DNA of 64,000 nucleotides from Microbulbifer variabilis ATCC 700307 (GTDB lineage: Bacteria > Pseudomonadota > Gammaproteobacteria > Pseudomonadales > Cellvibrionaceae): the NCBI RefSeq assembly GCF_000380565.1, contig NZ_AQYJ01000024.1, positions 360,304 to 424,303 of the forward strand. Reading direction: 5' to 3'. The first letter of the stretch is position 1. Every line of letters starts with the position of its first letter. Positions 1-7,986 of this stretch are shown one piece after another. A program made the position numbers and the translations under genes. The notes beneath the pieces were generated by a model. That model saw only the letters and a program-made list of their open reading frames with translations, searched no databases and was not told where the DNA came from.

Positions 1-485
1 ATGGCTTTTTCAAAGCCGACCTTGCTGTTTCTGTACAGTGCACGACTGGCCTCTTCGAAGCCTGGAGTATCTCCTGCAACTAACAGCATGAATCTATCGA
101 GTTGATGCTGTTTTGTGGTGATTCTCTCCTCAAGCGAAACGTGCTTTTGTGCCTGCTCCACCAGCTTACGAAGAGTGGCAGAAGCACCGCCAGGCTGCTG
201 ACCCAGCCATTCCCAGTGACGGGGAAGCAGGGTAACCTCCTTGGGAATAACGCCTAACTTGGGGCGTCCACGTTTAGTTTTCGGGGCCGGTACATCCACC
301 GATAAGGCTGCCAGTACTTCCTCGGTATCTCCGTGCCAATCCACCTCTATCCGTTTACAGCTATCGGCTTCAAAGACCATGGGCTCATGAGTTGTGCCCA
401 TACTCTTCACCCGGCGCACAATTACTTCCAATGTCCCCCGCGCAACAATCTGTTGCTGGTCGATAGCGATATAGTCAGTAGCCAA
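1..485 (-). CDS. DUF2239 family protein, partial at left edge
   Basis: The reverse strand encodes about 161 residues before running off the window. The stretch RGRPKLGVIPKEVTLLPRHW followed by EWLGQQPGGASATLRKLVEQ is the recognisable core of DUF2239 proteins, whose function is unknown. The family is about 190-200 residues long, so only the C-terminus is missing. The start is inferred as TTG at 485, because an in-frame TAG lies four codons upstream and there is no ATG between. The N-terminus then reads MATDYIAIDQQQIVARG. A double palindrome lies just upstream of the start and may control it. The family call is from memory of the conserved motif. Confidence 0.75.
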   Translation of the reverse strand, partial: MATDYIAIDQQQIVARGTLEVIVRRVKSMGTTHEPMVFEADSCKRIEVDWHGDTEEVLAALSVDVPAPKTKRGRPKLGVIPKEVTLLPRHWEWLGQQPGGASATLRKLVEQAQKHVSLEERITTKQHQLDRFMLLVAGDTPGFEEASRALYRNSKVGFEKA

Positions 486-496
486 AGTATTTCTCT

Positions 497-535
497 ATAT
501 TTACCCGGGTTAAATATTTATGTCCGGGTAAATAT
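497..535. promoter_or_regulatory. Two overlapping palindromes, probable operator
   Basis: Two near-perfect palindromes sit side by side: ATATTTA-CCCGGGT-TAAATAT at 497-517 and ATATTTA-TGTCCGGG-TAAATAT at 514-535. They share the central ATAT. They start 12 bases upstream of the DUF2239 start codon, where a repressor site would act. Two adjacent dyads suggest cooperative binding of two dimers. The regulator is not identifiable from this window. Confidence 0.55.
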
Positions 536-729
536 AGTGCATTGATCACCATATGTACAAGGAATGTTTCTCTGCATGGCCTCTGCCTTTGATGTGACCC
601 AATAGGGAAGGGCCTCCCAAGCTGAGGTTGACCGCTTTGCTCGCGCTTAATTTTTGTTTACATGTCAGTGATATACACGGTCTAGGAGCACTCCTATACT
701 GCGGAAAAACCAACTGTTTAGGAGTGGAC

Positions 730-1629
730 ATGGCCAGGGCTTTAATCGGTGTTATCGGCGGTAGCGGTCTTTATGAGATGCAAGGGTTAACCGAGGTGGA
801 GGAAGTCCAGATGGGGACCCCCTTTGGTAGCACCTCGGATGCAATTGCCTGCGGCAAGCTTCATGATATTCCTGTTGCTTTCCTTGCCCGCCATGGACGC
901 GGTCATCGGCTGATTCCCTCCCAGGTGCCCTATCAAGCCAATATCCACGCATTGCGCCAGTTGGGCGTACGCTATGTTCTTTCCCTTTCTGCCGTGGGCT
1001 CCCTCCAGGAAGAGGTGCGTCCACTGGATATGCTGATCCCGGATCAGTTTATCGATATGACCCGCAAACGGGAGAGTACTTTCTTTGGCGATGGTGCTGT
1101 AGCCCATGTTTCCATGGCTGATCCGGTATGCCCTGCTGTGGCGGATAACCTGGCGCGGGCTTTTGCCAATACCCAGGGAGAAGAGCCGATCAGGTTGCAT
1201 CGAGGTGGCAGTTATATCTGTATTGAAGGACCCCAGTTCTCTACCCGAGCTGAGTCGCACTGGTATCGCAGTATGAATGCTTCGGTGATCGGAATGACCA
1301 ATATGCCGGAGGCAAAACTCGCCCGCGAAGCGCAGATGGCTTATGCAACTCTCGCCATGGCAACGGATTATGACTGTTGGCACCCTCGGGAAGAGGCGGT
1401 GACAGCGGACGTGGCTATCGCCAATTTGCAGCAAAATGCCGCCCGTGCTCAAAAGATTGCCGCAGAGGCAATCCGCTTGCTCGGTACTGAGCAACCTGAA
1501 TCCGCCGCTCATACTGCATTGGCGAGCGGGTTGGTGACACCTGTCGATGCGATGCCAGAGGAAAAACAAGCTGTAATAAAGCCGCTACTTACGCCGACAG
1601 AAGCAGTGCCTGAAGAAATGGAGCACTGA
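730..1629 (+). CDS. S-methyl-5'-thioinosine/thioadenosine phosphorylase family protein, first gene of arsenosugar operon
   Basis: This is a 299-residue purine nucleoside phosphorylase of the MTAP/MTIP family, which splits a 5'-modified nucleoside with phosphate into base and sugar-1-phosphate. Visible signatures are GGSGLYE at residues 10-16, RHGRGH at 54-59, the YICIEGPQFSTRAES block, and MTNMPEAKLAREAQ followed by TDYDCWH. These resemble the Pseudomonas thioinosine phosphorylase. The ATG at 730 follows GGAG with 6-base spacing; upstream in-frame codons are not needed. About 45 residues after the conserved core form an acidic, Pro-rich tail. Five bases separate it from arsS. The context suggests it removes adenine from an arsenic-bearing 5'-deoxyadenosine rather than acting in methionine salvage; that is inference. 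Confidence 0.82.
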   Translation: MARALIGVIGGSGLYEMQGLTEVEEVQMGTPFGSTSDAIACGKLHDIPVAFLARHGRGHRLIPSQVPYQANIHALRQLGVRYVLSLSAVGSLQEEVRPLDMLIPDQFIDMTRKRESTFFGDGAVAHVSMADPVCPAVADNLARAFANTQGEEPIRLHRGGSYICIEGPQFSTRAESHWYRSMNASVIGMTNMPEAKLAREAQMAYATLAMATDYDCWHPREEAVTADVAIANLQQNAARAQKIAAEAIRLLGTEQPESAAHTALASGLVTPVDAMPEEKQAVIKPLLTPTEAVPEEMEH

Positions 1630-1634
1630 GGGGA

Positions 1635-2582
1635 ATGCACGAAACATTACCGTTACTGGAAATATCGGACTTCCCGGCGATTCGCCGTGAGGCTATTGAA
1701 ACCCTGCAAATAAATATCGGTTATCGCTGCAACCAGAGTTGTGTGCACTGCCATGTGAATGCAGGTCCCAATCGTACCGAGATGATGTCGGACGACAATC
1801 TGGAGTTACTACTGGGCGTTATCAAGGCAAGGGGGGTGCGAACCCTGGATATCACTGGGGGTGCACCAGAGCTCCACAACGGGTTTCGGTCTTTGGTGAA
1901 AGCTGCACGGGCGCTGGGTGTGCATGTAATAGATCGCTGCAATCTCACGATATTATTTGAGCCAGGACAGCAGGATACAGCAGAGTTTCTCGCGCAGAAC
2001 CATGTGGAAGTGGTTGCCTCTCTACCCTGCTACTCCATGGAAAATGTAGATAAGCAGCGAGGCAAAGGGGTTTTTGATAAAAGTATTGCCGGATTGCAGA
2101 AGCTAAATGCCTTGGGCTATGGCAAGTCGGAAACTGGCCTTCAGCTTAACCTGGTCTATAACCCCCAGGGTGCTTTTTTACCCCCGGAGCAGGGGGGCCT
2201 GGAGGCAGACTATCGACGAGAGTTGGCCGCGCATTTTGGAATTGAATTTAATCACCTCTTTGCTCTCGCCAATATGCCCATCAAACGCTTTGGCTCCATG
2301 CTGATTTCCAAAGGGCAGTTTAAAGACTATATGACGCTGCTTCGGGAGAGCTACTCTGCATCTAATCTTGAGGGCGTGATGTGTCGCAGTCTGGTGAGTG
2401 TTGACTGGCAGGGGAATTTATATGACTGCGACTTTAACCAGCAGTTGAATATACCAGTGCCAGGCCGATTGCATCTACGTGATTTACTCGAAGCTGATCT
2501 TAAAGATTCGGCAGTTTGTGTGGCTGATCATTGCTATGGCTGTACTGCGGGGCAGGGCAGCAGTTGCGGTGGGGCACTGTAA
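1635..2582 (+). CDS. arsS: Arsenosugar biosynthesis radical SAM protein ArsS
   Basis: This 315-residue radical SAM enzyme has the 4Fe-4S motif CX3CX2C at C32, C36 and C39 (GYRCNQSCVHCHVNAGP), the LDITGGAPEL block, and a C-terminal DUF3641-type region ending in a Cys-rich tail (CVADHCYGCTAGQGSSCGG). ArsS joins dimethylarsenite to the 5'-deoxyadenosyl group of SAM, the committed step to arsenosugars. The start at 1635 is close to a GAGGGG stretch; a GGAG at about 1619 may be the real ribosome site. It lies between the phosphorylase and a TVP38 protein in a rightward operon. The methyltransferase ArsM that supplies its substrate is not in the window. Confidence 0.92.
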   Translation: MHETLPLLEISDFPAIRREAIETLQINIGYRCNQSCVHCHVNAGPNRTEMMSDDNLELLLGVIKARGVRTLDITGGAPELHNGFRSLVKAARALGVHVIDRCNLTILFEPGQQDTAEFLAQNHVEVVASLPCYSMENVDKQRGKGVFDKSIAGLQKLNALGYGKSETGLQLNLVYNPQGAFLPPEQGGLEADYRRELAAHFGIEFNHLFALANMPIKRFGSMLISKGQFKDYMTLLRESYSASNLEGVMCRSLVSVDWQGNLYDCDFNQQLNIPVPGRLHLRDLLEADLKDSAVCVADHCYGCTAGQGSSCGGAL

Positions 2583-2618
2583 GGGGATAGGGTTTAATAG
2601 CCGGAGGGCGGGAATGCC

Positions 2619-3302
2619 ATGAGAAAAAAAATACTGCTGCTGGCGATTATCGTGATATTGGTGATTGCTTTTTACGCATTTGATTTACACCACTGGTTGA
2701 GCCTGGAAAAGCTGCAGGAAGGCGGTGAGCAGTTTCAGCAATGGAAAGCCTCATCGCCATTTCTGGTGAGCTTCCTGTTTCTAGTTTTTTATATTTTGGT
2801 AACCGGTTTATCCTTACCCGGTGCTGCGATTCTCACTATTGCCGCGGGTGCTATTTTTGGCTTGTTGTGGGGCACTGTCATTGTATCCTTCGCTTCCAGT
2901 ATTGGAGCCACCCTGGCGTTTCTAATGGCCCGCTATTTATTTCGTGACTATGTTCAAGAGAAGTTTGCTGTACGCTTACAGGTTGTAAATAACGGTATTG
3001 AGAGGGAGGGCGCCTTTTATCTTTTTGCTTTGCGTCTCGTACCAATCTTCCCATTTTTTCTGATCAATATTCTGATGGGATTAACCCACCTTCGAGTCTG
3101 GACATTTTATTGGGTGAGCCAATTAGGCATGCTGGCGGCTACGATTGTTTACGTTAATGCCGGTACGCAACTCGCTCGTATAGACAATCTGAAGGATATC
3201 GCTTCTCCGCAATTGTTATTGTCTTTTGCCCTATTGGGTATATTCCCGCTATTGGCAAAATACTTCCTCAACTGGCTTAAACGTCGCCGTGAGGCCAAGT
3301 GA
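2619..3302 (+). CDS. TVP38/TMEM64 family membrane protein
   Basis: The 227-residue integral membrane protein has about five to six hydrophobic segments. It has an N-terminal anchor at residues 3-21, then the SNARE-associated (TVP38, PF09335) core: GAAILTIAAGAIFGLLWG, a TLAFLMARYLFRDYV stretch and FALRLVPIFPFFLINILMG. The family is DedA-like and its bacterial role is poorly known. Its stop codon abuts the GTG of the next gene. Pairing of TVP38 proteins with mercuric-reductase-like flavoproteins, even as fusions, is common, so the two likely act together. A part in arsenic handling is inferred only from the operon. Confidence 0.85.
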   Translation: MRKKILLLAIIVILVIAFYAFDLHHWLSLEKLQEGGEQFQQWKASSPFLVSFLFLVFYILVTGLSLPGAAILTIAAGAIFGLLWGTVIVSFASSIGATLAFLMARYLFRDYVQEKFAVRLQVVNNGIEREGAFYLFALRLVPIFPFFLINILMGLTHLRVWTFYWVSQLGMLAATIVYVNAGTQLARIDNLKDIASPQLLLSFALLGIFPLLAKYFLNWLKRRREAK

Positions 3303-4787
3303 GTGACTCCAATGAGAAAACCCAAAAAGTTTGATCGCAATATAATTGTTATTGGTGCAGGCGCTGCGGGCTTGGTGAGTGCCTATATTTCTGCGGCGGT
3401 AAAAGCCAAGGTGACTTTGATCGAGTCGGGAAATATGGGTGGGGACTGCCTGAATACCGGCTGTGTACCCAGTAAGGCGTTGATCAAGTGTGCTCGTGTG
3501 GCACATTCTGCGCGCACTGCGAGTAATTTTGGTGTGCGCCTGCCGGAACCGGAGATTGATTTTCCCGGGGTGATGCGCCATGTGCGTGAATCTATCCAGC
3601 AGATTGAGCCTCACGATAGTGTGGAGCGCTACTCAGATCTCGGTGTGGAAGTAATAAAAGGGTACGCGCGATTAGTAGATCCCTGGACAGTCGATATCAC
3701 GTTGAATAGTGGTGGTGAAAAGTCCCTACGGGGACGAGCCATTATTCTGGCCACCGGTGCTGAACCTACAGTGCCACCATTCCCCGGCCTCGACACGGTT
3801 AATTATCTTACTAGCGAAACACTCTGGGATAGGTTTGCTCAGTTGAATAAGGCACCGCATAGATTGGTATTACTGGGAGGTGGTGCCATCGGTTGTGAGT
3901 TGGCTCAGGCATTCACCCGCTTGGGGTCAAGAGTTACCTTGATAGAGCGAGATGAACGTTTGCTCCCCCAGGAGGACCACGAAGTGTCGCAAGCTGTTTC
4001 CCTGGCATTGGAATCTGAAGGAGTGTGTCTTCTCACTGGGCATGAGGCGGTCTCTTTTACTGGAAGTGAAGATCGCCGAGAGGGGGTATTAAACTTGCGT
4101 AATGCCGTGGGTGAAACACAGGTGACATTTGATGAAGTTATCCTGGCACTTGGCAGGCGTGCCAGGACTAAAGGGTTTGGATTGGAAAAACTGGACTTAC
4201 TGCAAGATGGTAAATTGACAACGGATGCCTTCCTGCGCACTCGTTACCCCCATATTCTTGCAGCTGGGGATCTCGCGGGCCCATTTCAGTTTACCCATAT
4301 GGCTTCGCACCAGGCCTGGTATGCAGCAGTGAATGGCCTTTTCGGCGATATCAAGAAATTTGCTGTGGATTATTCACTGGTACCTCGGGCAATCTTTATT
4401 GATCCAGAGGTGGCCAGCGTTGGGCTTAGTGAGCATGAGGCGGAGCAGCGTGCTATTGCCTATGAGGTAACTCGCTACAACCTTGATGACCTGGATCGCG
4501 CTATCGTGGATGGCGCGGCACGGGGTTTTATTAAAGTGCTTACAGTACCGGGTAAAGATAAAATACTGGGTGTTTCAATTGTTGGTGAGAATGCTGCGGA
4601 GCTTATAGCCGAGTTTGTATTTGCTATGAAGCAGGGTTTTGGACTGAATAAAATCCTATCTACCATTCATATCTATCCGACTATGACTGAAGGCAATAAA
4701 TTTGTTGCAGGAAACTGGAAACGAGCCCATGCGCCCAAGGGGTTGTTGCGTTGGCTCGAAGTGTTTCATCGTTGGAGACGGGGTTAG
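3303..4787 (+). CDS. Mercuric-reductase-like FAD-dependent pyridine nucleotide-disulfide oxidoreductase
   Basis: This 494-residue flavoprotein belongs to the class I disulfide reductase family. An FAD-binding GAGAAG lies near residues 18-23, and the redox pair C49/C54 lies in GGDCLNTGCVPSK. The NAD(P) site is LLGGGAIGCELAQ, a second FAD motif is ILAAGDLAG, and the C-terminal dimerisation domain contains HIYPTMTEGNKF. It lacks the N-terminal heavy-metal domain and the C-terminal vicinal cysteines that mark true MerA, so mercury reduction is unlikely. GTG at 3303 follows the previous stop directly, with GAGG upstream; ATG at 3312 is an alternative. It overlaps the next gene by one base. The substrate is unknown; a thiol or arsenical redox step is conceivable. 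Confidence 0.85.
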   Translation: MTPMRKPKKFDRNIIVIGAGAAGLVSAYISAAVKAKVTLIESGNMGGDCLNTGCVPSKALIKCARVAHSARTASNFGVRLPEPEIDFPGVMRHVRESIQQIEPHDSVERYSDLGVEVIKGYARLVDPWTVDITLNSGGEKSLRGRAIILATGAEPTVPPFPGLDTVNYLTSETLWDRFAQLNKAPHRLVLLGGGAIGCELAQAFTRLGSRVTLIERDERLLPQEDHEVSQAVSLALESEGVCLLTGHEAVSFTGSEDRREGVLNLRNAVGETQVTFDEVILALGRRARTKGFGLEKLDLLQDGKLTTDAFLRTRYPHILAAGDLAGPFQFTHMASHQAWYAAVNGLFGDIKKFAVDYSLVPRAIFIDPEVASVGLSEHEAEQRAIAYEVTRYNLDDLDRAIVDGAARGFIKVLTVPGKDKILGVSIVGENAAELIAEFVFAMKQGFGLNKILSTIHIYPTMTEGNKFVAGNWKRAHAPKGLLRWLEVFHRWRRG

Positions 4788-5461
4788 TGCAGTATTCTGT
4801 TGTAGTTCCGCTGTTGAATGAGCGGGAGCAACTGCCCGATTTAATTGTGCAGTTAAAAGAACTTAAGGCTTTTACCAGCTGTGAAATTATCCTGGTGGAT
4901 GGTGGTAGCATTGATGGCAGTGTGGAAATTGCTACTGCTGAGGGGTTCCAGGTAATTACTTCCCCGCGCGGCCGAGCCTCGCAAATGAACGCAGGTGCAG
5001 CCATTGCCTGTGGGAACTGGCTGCTGTTTTTACACGCTGATACACGCCTGCCCCAGGGTGCATTGAGTGCGGTTGCATCGGCAGTGGCTCAGGGAGCAGA
5101 GTGGGGCCGCTTTAATATTCGTATTGAAGGGCGGAGTTTGTGGTTTCCCCTAATTTCCAACCTGATTAATTGGCGTTCACGTCTAAGTGGTATCGCCACT
5201 GGTGACCAGGCGATTTTTGTCCGGCGTACTCTTTTTGAAAAAATTGGCGGTTATGCCAGGCAGCCATTGATGGAGGATGTTGAGCTAAGTCGGCAGTTGT
5301 TAAAAATAAGCCGTCCCTATTGTCTCCATCAAAGAGTCTCAACCTCTGGGCGACGCTGGGAAAAATTTGGGGTGTTGCGCACGGTATTGCTGATGTGGCG
5401 CTTGCGTTTTGCTTATTGGCGCGGCGTGCCTGCAGATACCCTGGCTAGGCGCTATGAGTAG
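4787..5461 (+). CDS. TIGR04283 family arsenosugar biosynthesis glycosyltransferase
   Basis: The product is 224 residues long and is a GT-A fold family 2 glycosyltransferase. It starts QYSVVVPLLNEREQLPDL, continues with IILVDGGSIDGS and FLHADTRLP (a DxD-like Asp site), and has the family-specific GDQAIFVRR and MEDVELSRQL blocks. The GTG at 4787 overlaps the preceding TAG (TAGTG), with GGAG upstream, which implies translational coupling. The longer frame from TTG 4751 lies inside the previous gene and is not preferred. TIGR04283 members co-occur with ArsS and TIGR04282. The role would be to build or decorate the sugar moiety; the acceptor is not evident. Confidence 0.88.
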   Translation: MQYSVVVPLLNEREQLPDLIVQLKELKAFTSCEIILVDGGSIDGSVEIATAEGFQVITSPRGRASQMNAGAAIACGNWLLFLHADTRLPQGALSAVASAVAQGAEWGRFNIRIEGRSLWFPLISNLINWRSRLSGIATGDQAIFVRRTLFEKIGGYARQPLMEDVELSRQLLKISRPYCLHQRVSTSGRRWEKFGVLRTVLLMWRLRFAYWRGVPADTLARRYE

Positions 5462-6098
5462 TCGTCTTTCGAGGAAGTTCCTGCGCCTTGTGGTGATGGC
5501 TAAGGCTCCACTGGCTGGTTATGCCAAGACCCGTCTTATTCCGGCATTGGGGGAGCAGGGAGCCGCGTCGCTTGCGGAGAAGTTGTTGCGCCATACCCTT
5601 GAAGAGTGTGTGAGAGCTGAGCTGGGACCCGTGGAGCTGCATGTGACACCTGATCCGTCCCACGCTTTTTGGCGGGGTTTCCCATTGCCTGCGGGAGTCA
5701 CTGTTTATGGGCAGTCCCAAGGCAGCCTTGGTCAGCGCCTTTGGCATGCTACGGGAAACGCACGAGCATTGGGGCAGGGGCTTCTTTTGCTTGGTACCGA
5801 CTGTCCGTCCCTTACCGCGCAGCGTTTGCGAGCTGCTGCAGAAGAGCTACAGGTGTCTGATGCGGTAATGTATCCGGCAAAAGATGGTGGCTATGCGTTA
5901 TTAGGGCTCAAGGAAATACAGGTGCGGCTGTTTGAGGATATTCACTGGAGTACTGAGGTTGTTGCCCGGCAGACTCTGGATAGACTTTGGGAGTGTGGAA
6001 TGAATTGCCAGCGCCTGGAGGCGCTGGCAGATATTGATGAGCCGGGAGATTTATCTTTTTTGCCAGAAGGTTGGCGGGACTTAATACGGCTGGGCTAG
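5454..6098 (+). CDS. TIGR04282 family arsenosugar biosynthesis glycosyltransferase
   Basis: This 214-residue protein belongs to the nucleotidyl/glycosyltransferase family DUF2064. The N-terminus has VMAKAPLAGYAKTRLIPALG, then LLLLGTDCPSLTAQRL and MYPAKDGGYALLGLKE, all hallmarks of the family. The ATG at 5454 overlaps the end of the TIGR04283 gene by eight bases. It is the last gene of the six-gene operon; its TAG overlaps the stop codon of the convergent mltF, so the two transcripts meet tail to tail with no spacer. Confidence 0.88.
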   Translation: MSSRLSRKFLRLVVMAKAPLAGYAKTRLIPALGEQGAASLAEKLLRHTLEECVRAELGPVELHVTPDPSHAFWRGFPLPAGVTVYGQSQGSLGQRLWHATGNARALGQGLLLLGTDCPSLTAQRLRAAAEELQVSDAVMYPAKDGGYALLGLKEIQVRLFEDIHWSTEVVARQTLDRLWECGMNCQRLEALADIDEPGDLSFLPEGWRDLIRLG

Positions 6099-7573
6099 AG
6101 TGCCGGAGCTGCGCTAGCTTCGGCTTCTATTGCGCTGCCGTCAGCAAGAATTTCGCGATTTGCATCATTGGCTGCAGCCAGGCGTTGCTCCTCAATACGA
6201 CTGCTCCAACTCAGCAGGGCCTGGTAATGGCGGATATTCTGCACATAGGTTACCGGCTCCCAGCCACGTGCGTAGCCATGTTTGGTGGTCTTGTAATACT
6301 GACGCTTGGCCAGCAGAGGCAAATGGTCGCGCACATCGGGCCACAGATCCGGGTTGCCGCCCATACGTTCGGTGAGGACGCGGGCGTCCTCAAGGTGGCC
6401 ATAGCCCACGTTATAGGCTGCTAGTGCCATCCAGGTTCTGTCGGGCTCACGAATGCGCTCAGGCAGTTTATTGCGAATTTGTACTATATAGCGCGCACCT
6501 CCCTCAATGCTCTCCTCGGGATTGAGCCGGTTAACACCGAGGTCTTTGGCGGTATTCAGAGTAAGCATCATCAGGCCACGGACTCCGGTACGGGAGCGCG
6601 CGCGTGGGTTCCAGTAGGACTCCTGGTAACTGAGCGCCGCCAACAAGTGCCAGTCCAGATCATACTGGTCTGCCACTTTCTGCATCGCTCCACGCCACTT
6701 TGGTAAACGCTCTCGGCTGCGCTTGGCAAATGCCTGGGCGCCACCGACATTCAGGTCGCTGACATGGCCAAAAAACTCTTCGCGCAGCTGCGCAATCATG
6801 CCATTGGTGTTTGCGCGCAACATAAACAGGCGGGCACTCTGGTAGAGGCTGTCATCGTCGCTTTTAGGGAAAGCCCAGGAGACCGGTTGGAACTGAGTGA
6901 GATTGAAAGCAACAGCGGTGTTTGGATAAAGGCCGCGGTGTACCGCATAAGCATTGGAGTCCACTACTGCGTAGCTGTACTTGCCCTGTTGTACCATCTC
7001 TACCAGCTCCATTGCATCCACATCAGACACTTCTTCCCAATCTAACAGTGGGTAGCGCTGGGAGAGTTTTTTCAGTTCCTCCGCGTGGGCACTGCCGGCG
7101 ATTACGGCGACAGTCTTGCCCTCCAGGTCGCTGGTCTTTCGTGGGCGCTGCTCACCAACACGATAAATAACCTGCTGGCGGATTTCGAAGTAGGAGGGGG
7201 TAAAGCGTACCTGCTCACGGCGCTCCGGAGTGACGGTAAGGCCAGCGGCAGCGAAGTGTGCACCCTCTTCCGGGTCACGCAGGCGCTCAAACATTTCGTC
7301 TAGATCGTGAACGTCGCGAATTACCAGCTTGACGCCGAGCTCTTCGGCAAAGGCCCGCAGCATTCCATATTCAAAGCCAGTGGGATTACCGGATGCATCT
7401 TCGTAATATGTAGTGGGGCCATTTTGTGACAGCACAACCAGCTCACCAGAGGCCTTGATCCGCTCAAGAGTACTCGGTGCTTTGCTGGCAACTAACAGGG
7501 AGGCGCAGCATGACATGGCCAGCCCTTTTAACAGGCGGCGGACATAGCGCAGCACGCGGCTTTTCATCATCAT
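6095..7573 (-). CDS. mltF: Membrane-bound lytic murein transglycosylase F
   Basis: The 492-residue protein cleaves peptidoglycan glycan strands to anhydromuropeptides. It has an N-terminal basic and hydrophobic export segment, a periplasmic solute-binding family 3 domain (about residues 35-265) and a C-terminal SLT lysozyme-like domain. The catalytic Glu is in LSYQESYWNPRARSRTGVRG and there is an AAYNVGYGHLEDA motif. The triple ATG start follows an AGGGG site. Divergence from purL is the same arrangement as in E. coli and supports the assignment. It ends in a short Ala-rich tail. Confidence 0.93.
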   Translation of the reverse strand: MMMKSRVLRYVRRLLKGLAMSCCASLLVASKAPSTLERIKASGELVVLSQNGPTTYYEDASGNPTGFEYGMLRAFAEELGVKLVIRDVHDLDEMFERLRDPEEGAHFAAAGLTVTPERREQVRFTPSYFEIRQQVIYRVGEQRPRKTSDLEGKTVAVIAGSAHAEELKKLSQRYPLLDWEEVSDVDAMELVEMVQQGKYSYAVVDSNAYAVHRGLYPNTAVAFNLTQFQPVSWAFPKSDDDSLYQSARLFMLRANTNGMIAQLREEFFGHVSDLNVGGAQAFAKRSRERLPKWRGAMQKVADQYDLDWHLLAALSYQESYWNPRARSRTGVRGLMMLTLNTAKDLGVNRLNPEESIEGGARYIVQIRNKLPERIREPDRTWMALAAYNVGYGHLEDARVLTERMGGNPDLWPDVRDHLPLLAKRQYYKTTKHGYARGWEPVTYVQNIRHYQALLSWSSRIEEQRLAAANDANREILADGSAIEAEASAAPAL

Positions 7574-7986
7574 AGGCTGTCCCCTCTAGCTCGTCCGTTA
7601 GTTTTATTGCTGTTATGCCTAAGGCCCGGTGAAGTTCGGTTCGCCAGGGCTTTTATGGCCAAAGCTGGCACAGTCCGCCAATTTTACATTATCCGGCGTC
7701 AATCTGCCCAATTTGGCATTTGGACACTGTGATCTATGCGCTTGAAAACCCTGCCGGACTTTTGTAGGAGTTTTCTTTCGCCTCTTGTTTAGGAGGTTTT
7801 AAGCAATAAGTTTGCTCGCCTTTTGAACATATTGATTGCTAATTAGTTCATGTATATGCAAGTGGTCGGCGGGTGTGTTGGACTGGCGATGCTTCAGGTA
7901 CAATTGCGCCTCTCAAATTTTCGGGGCCTTGTGCGATCCTTCTTTTGCACATTTTTTCTCATTCAGACAAGAGGCAACCTCCCGCA
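7574..7986. other. Intergenic region between mltF and purL
   Basis: This 413-base gap separates two divergent genes and must hold both promoters. No PurR-type operator, riboswitch or terminator is recognisable. Two short GGAG/AGGAGG stretches near 7768 and 7791 precede no convincing reading frame. Confidence 0.5.

Noticed and set aside
787..1569. 260-codon minus-strand frame over the phosphorylase
   Set aside because: The + strand encodes a clear MTAP/MTIP family protein; the reverse frame shows no conserved block.
3303..4787. True mercuric reductase
   Set aside because: No heavy-metal domain and no C-terminal Cys pair; only the general flavoprotein reductase fold is supported.
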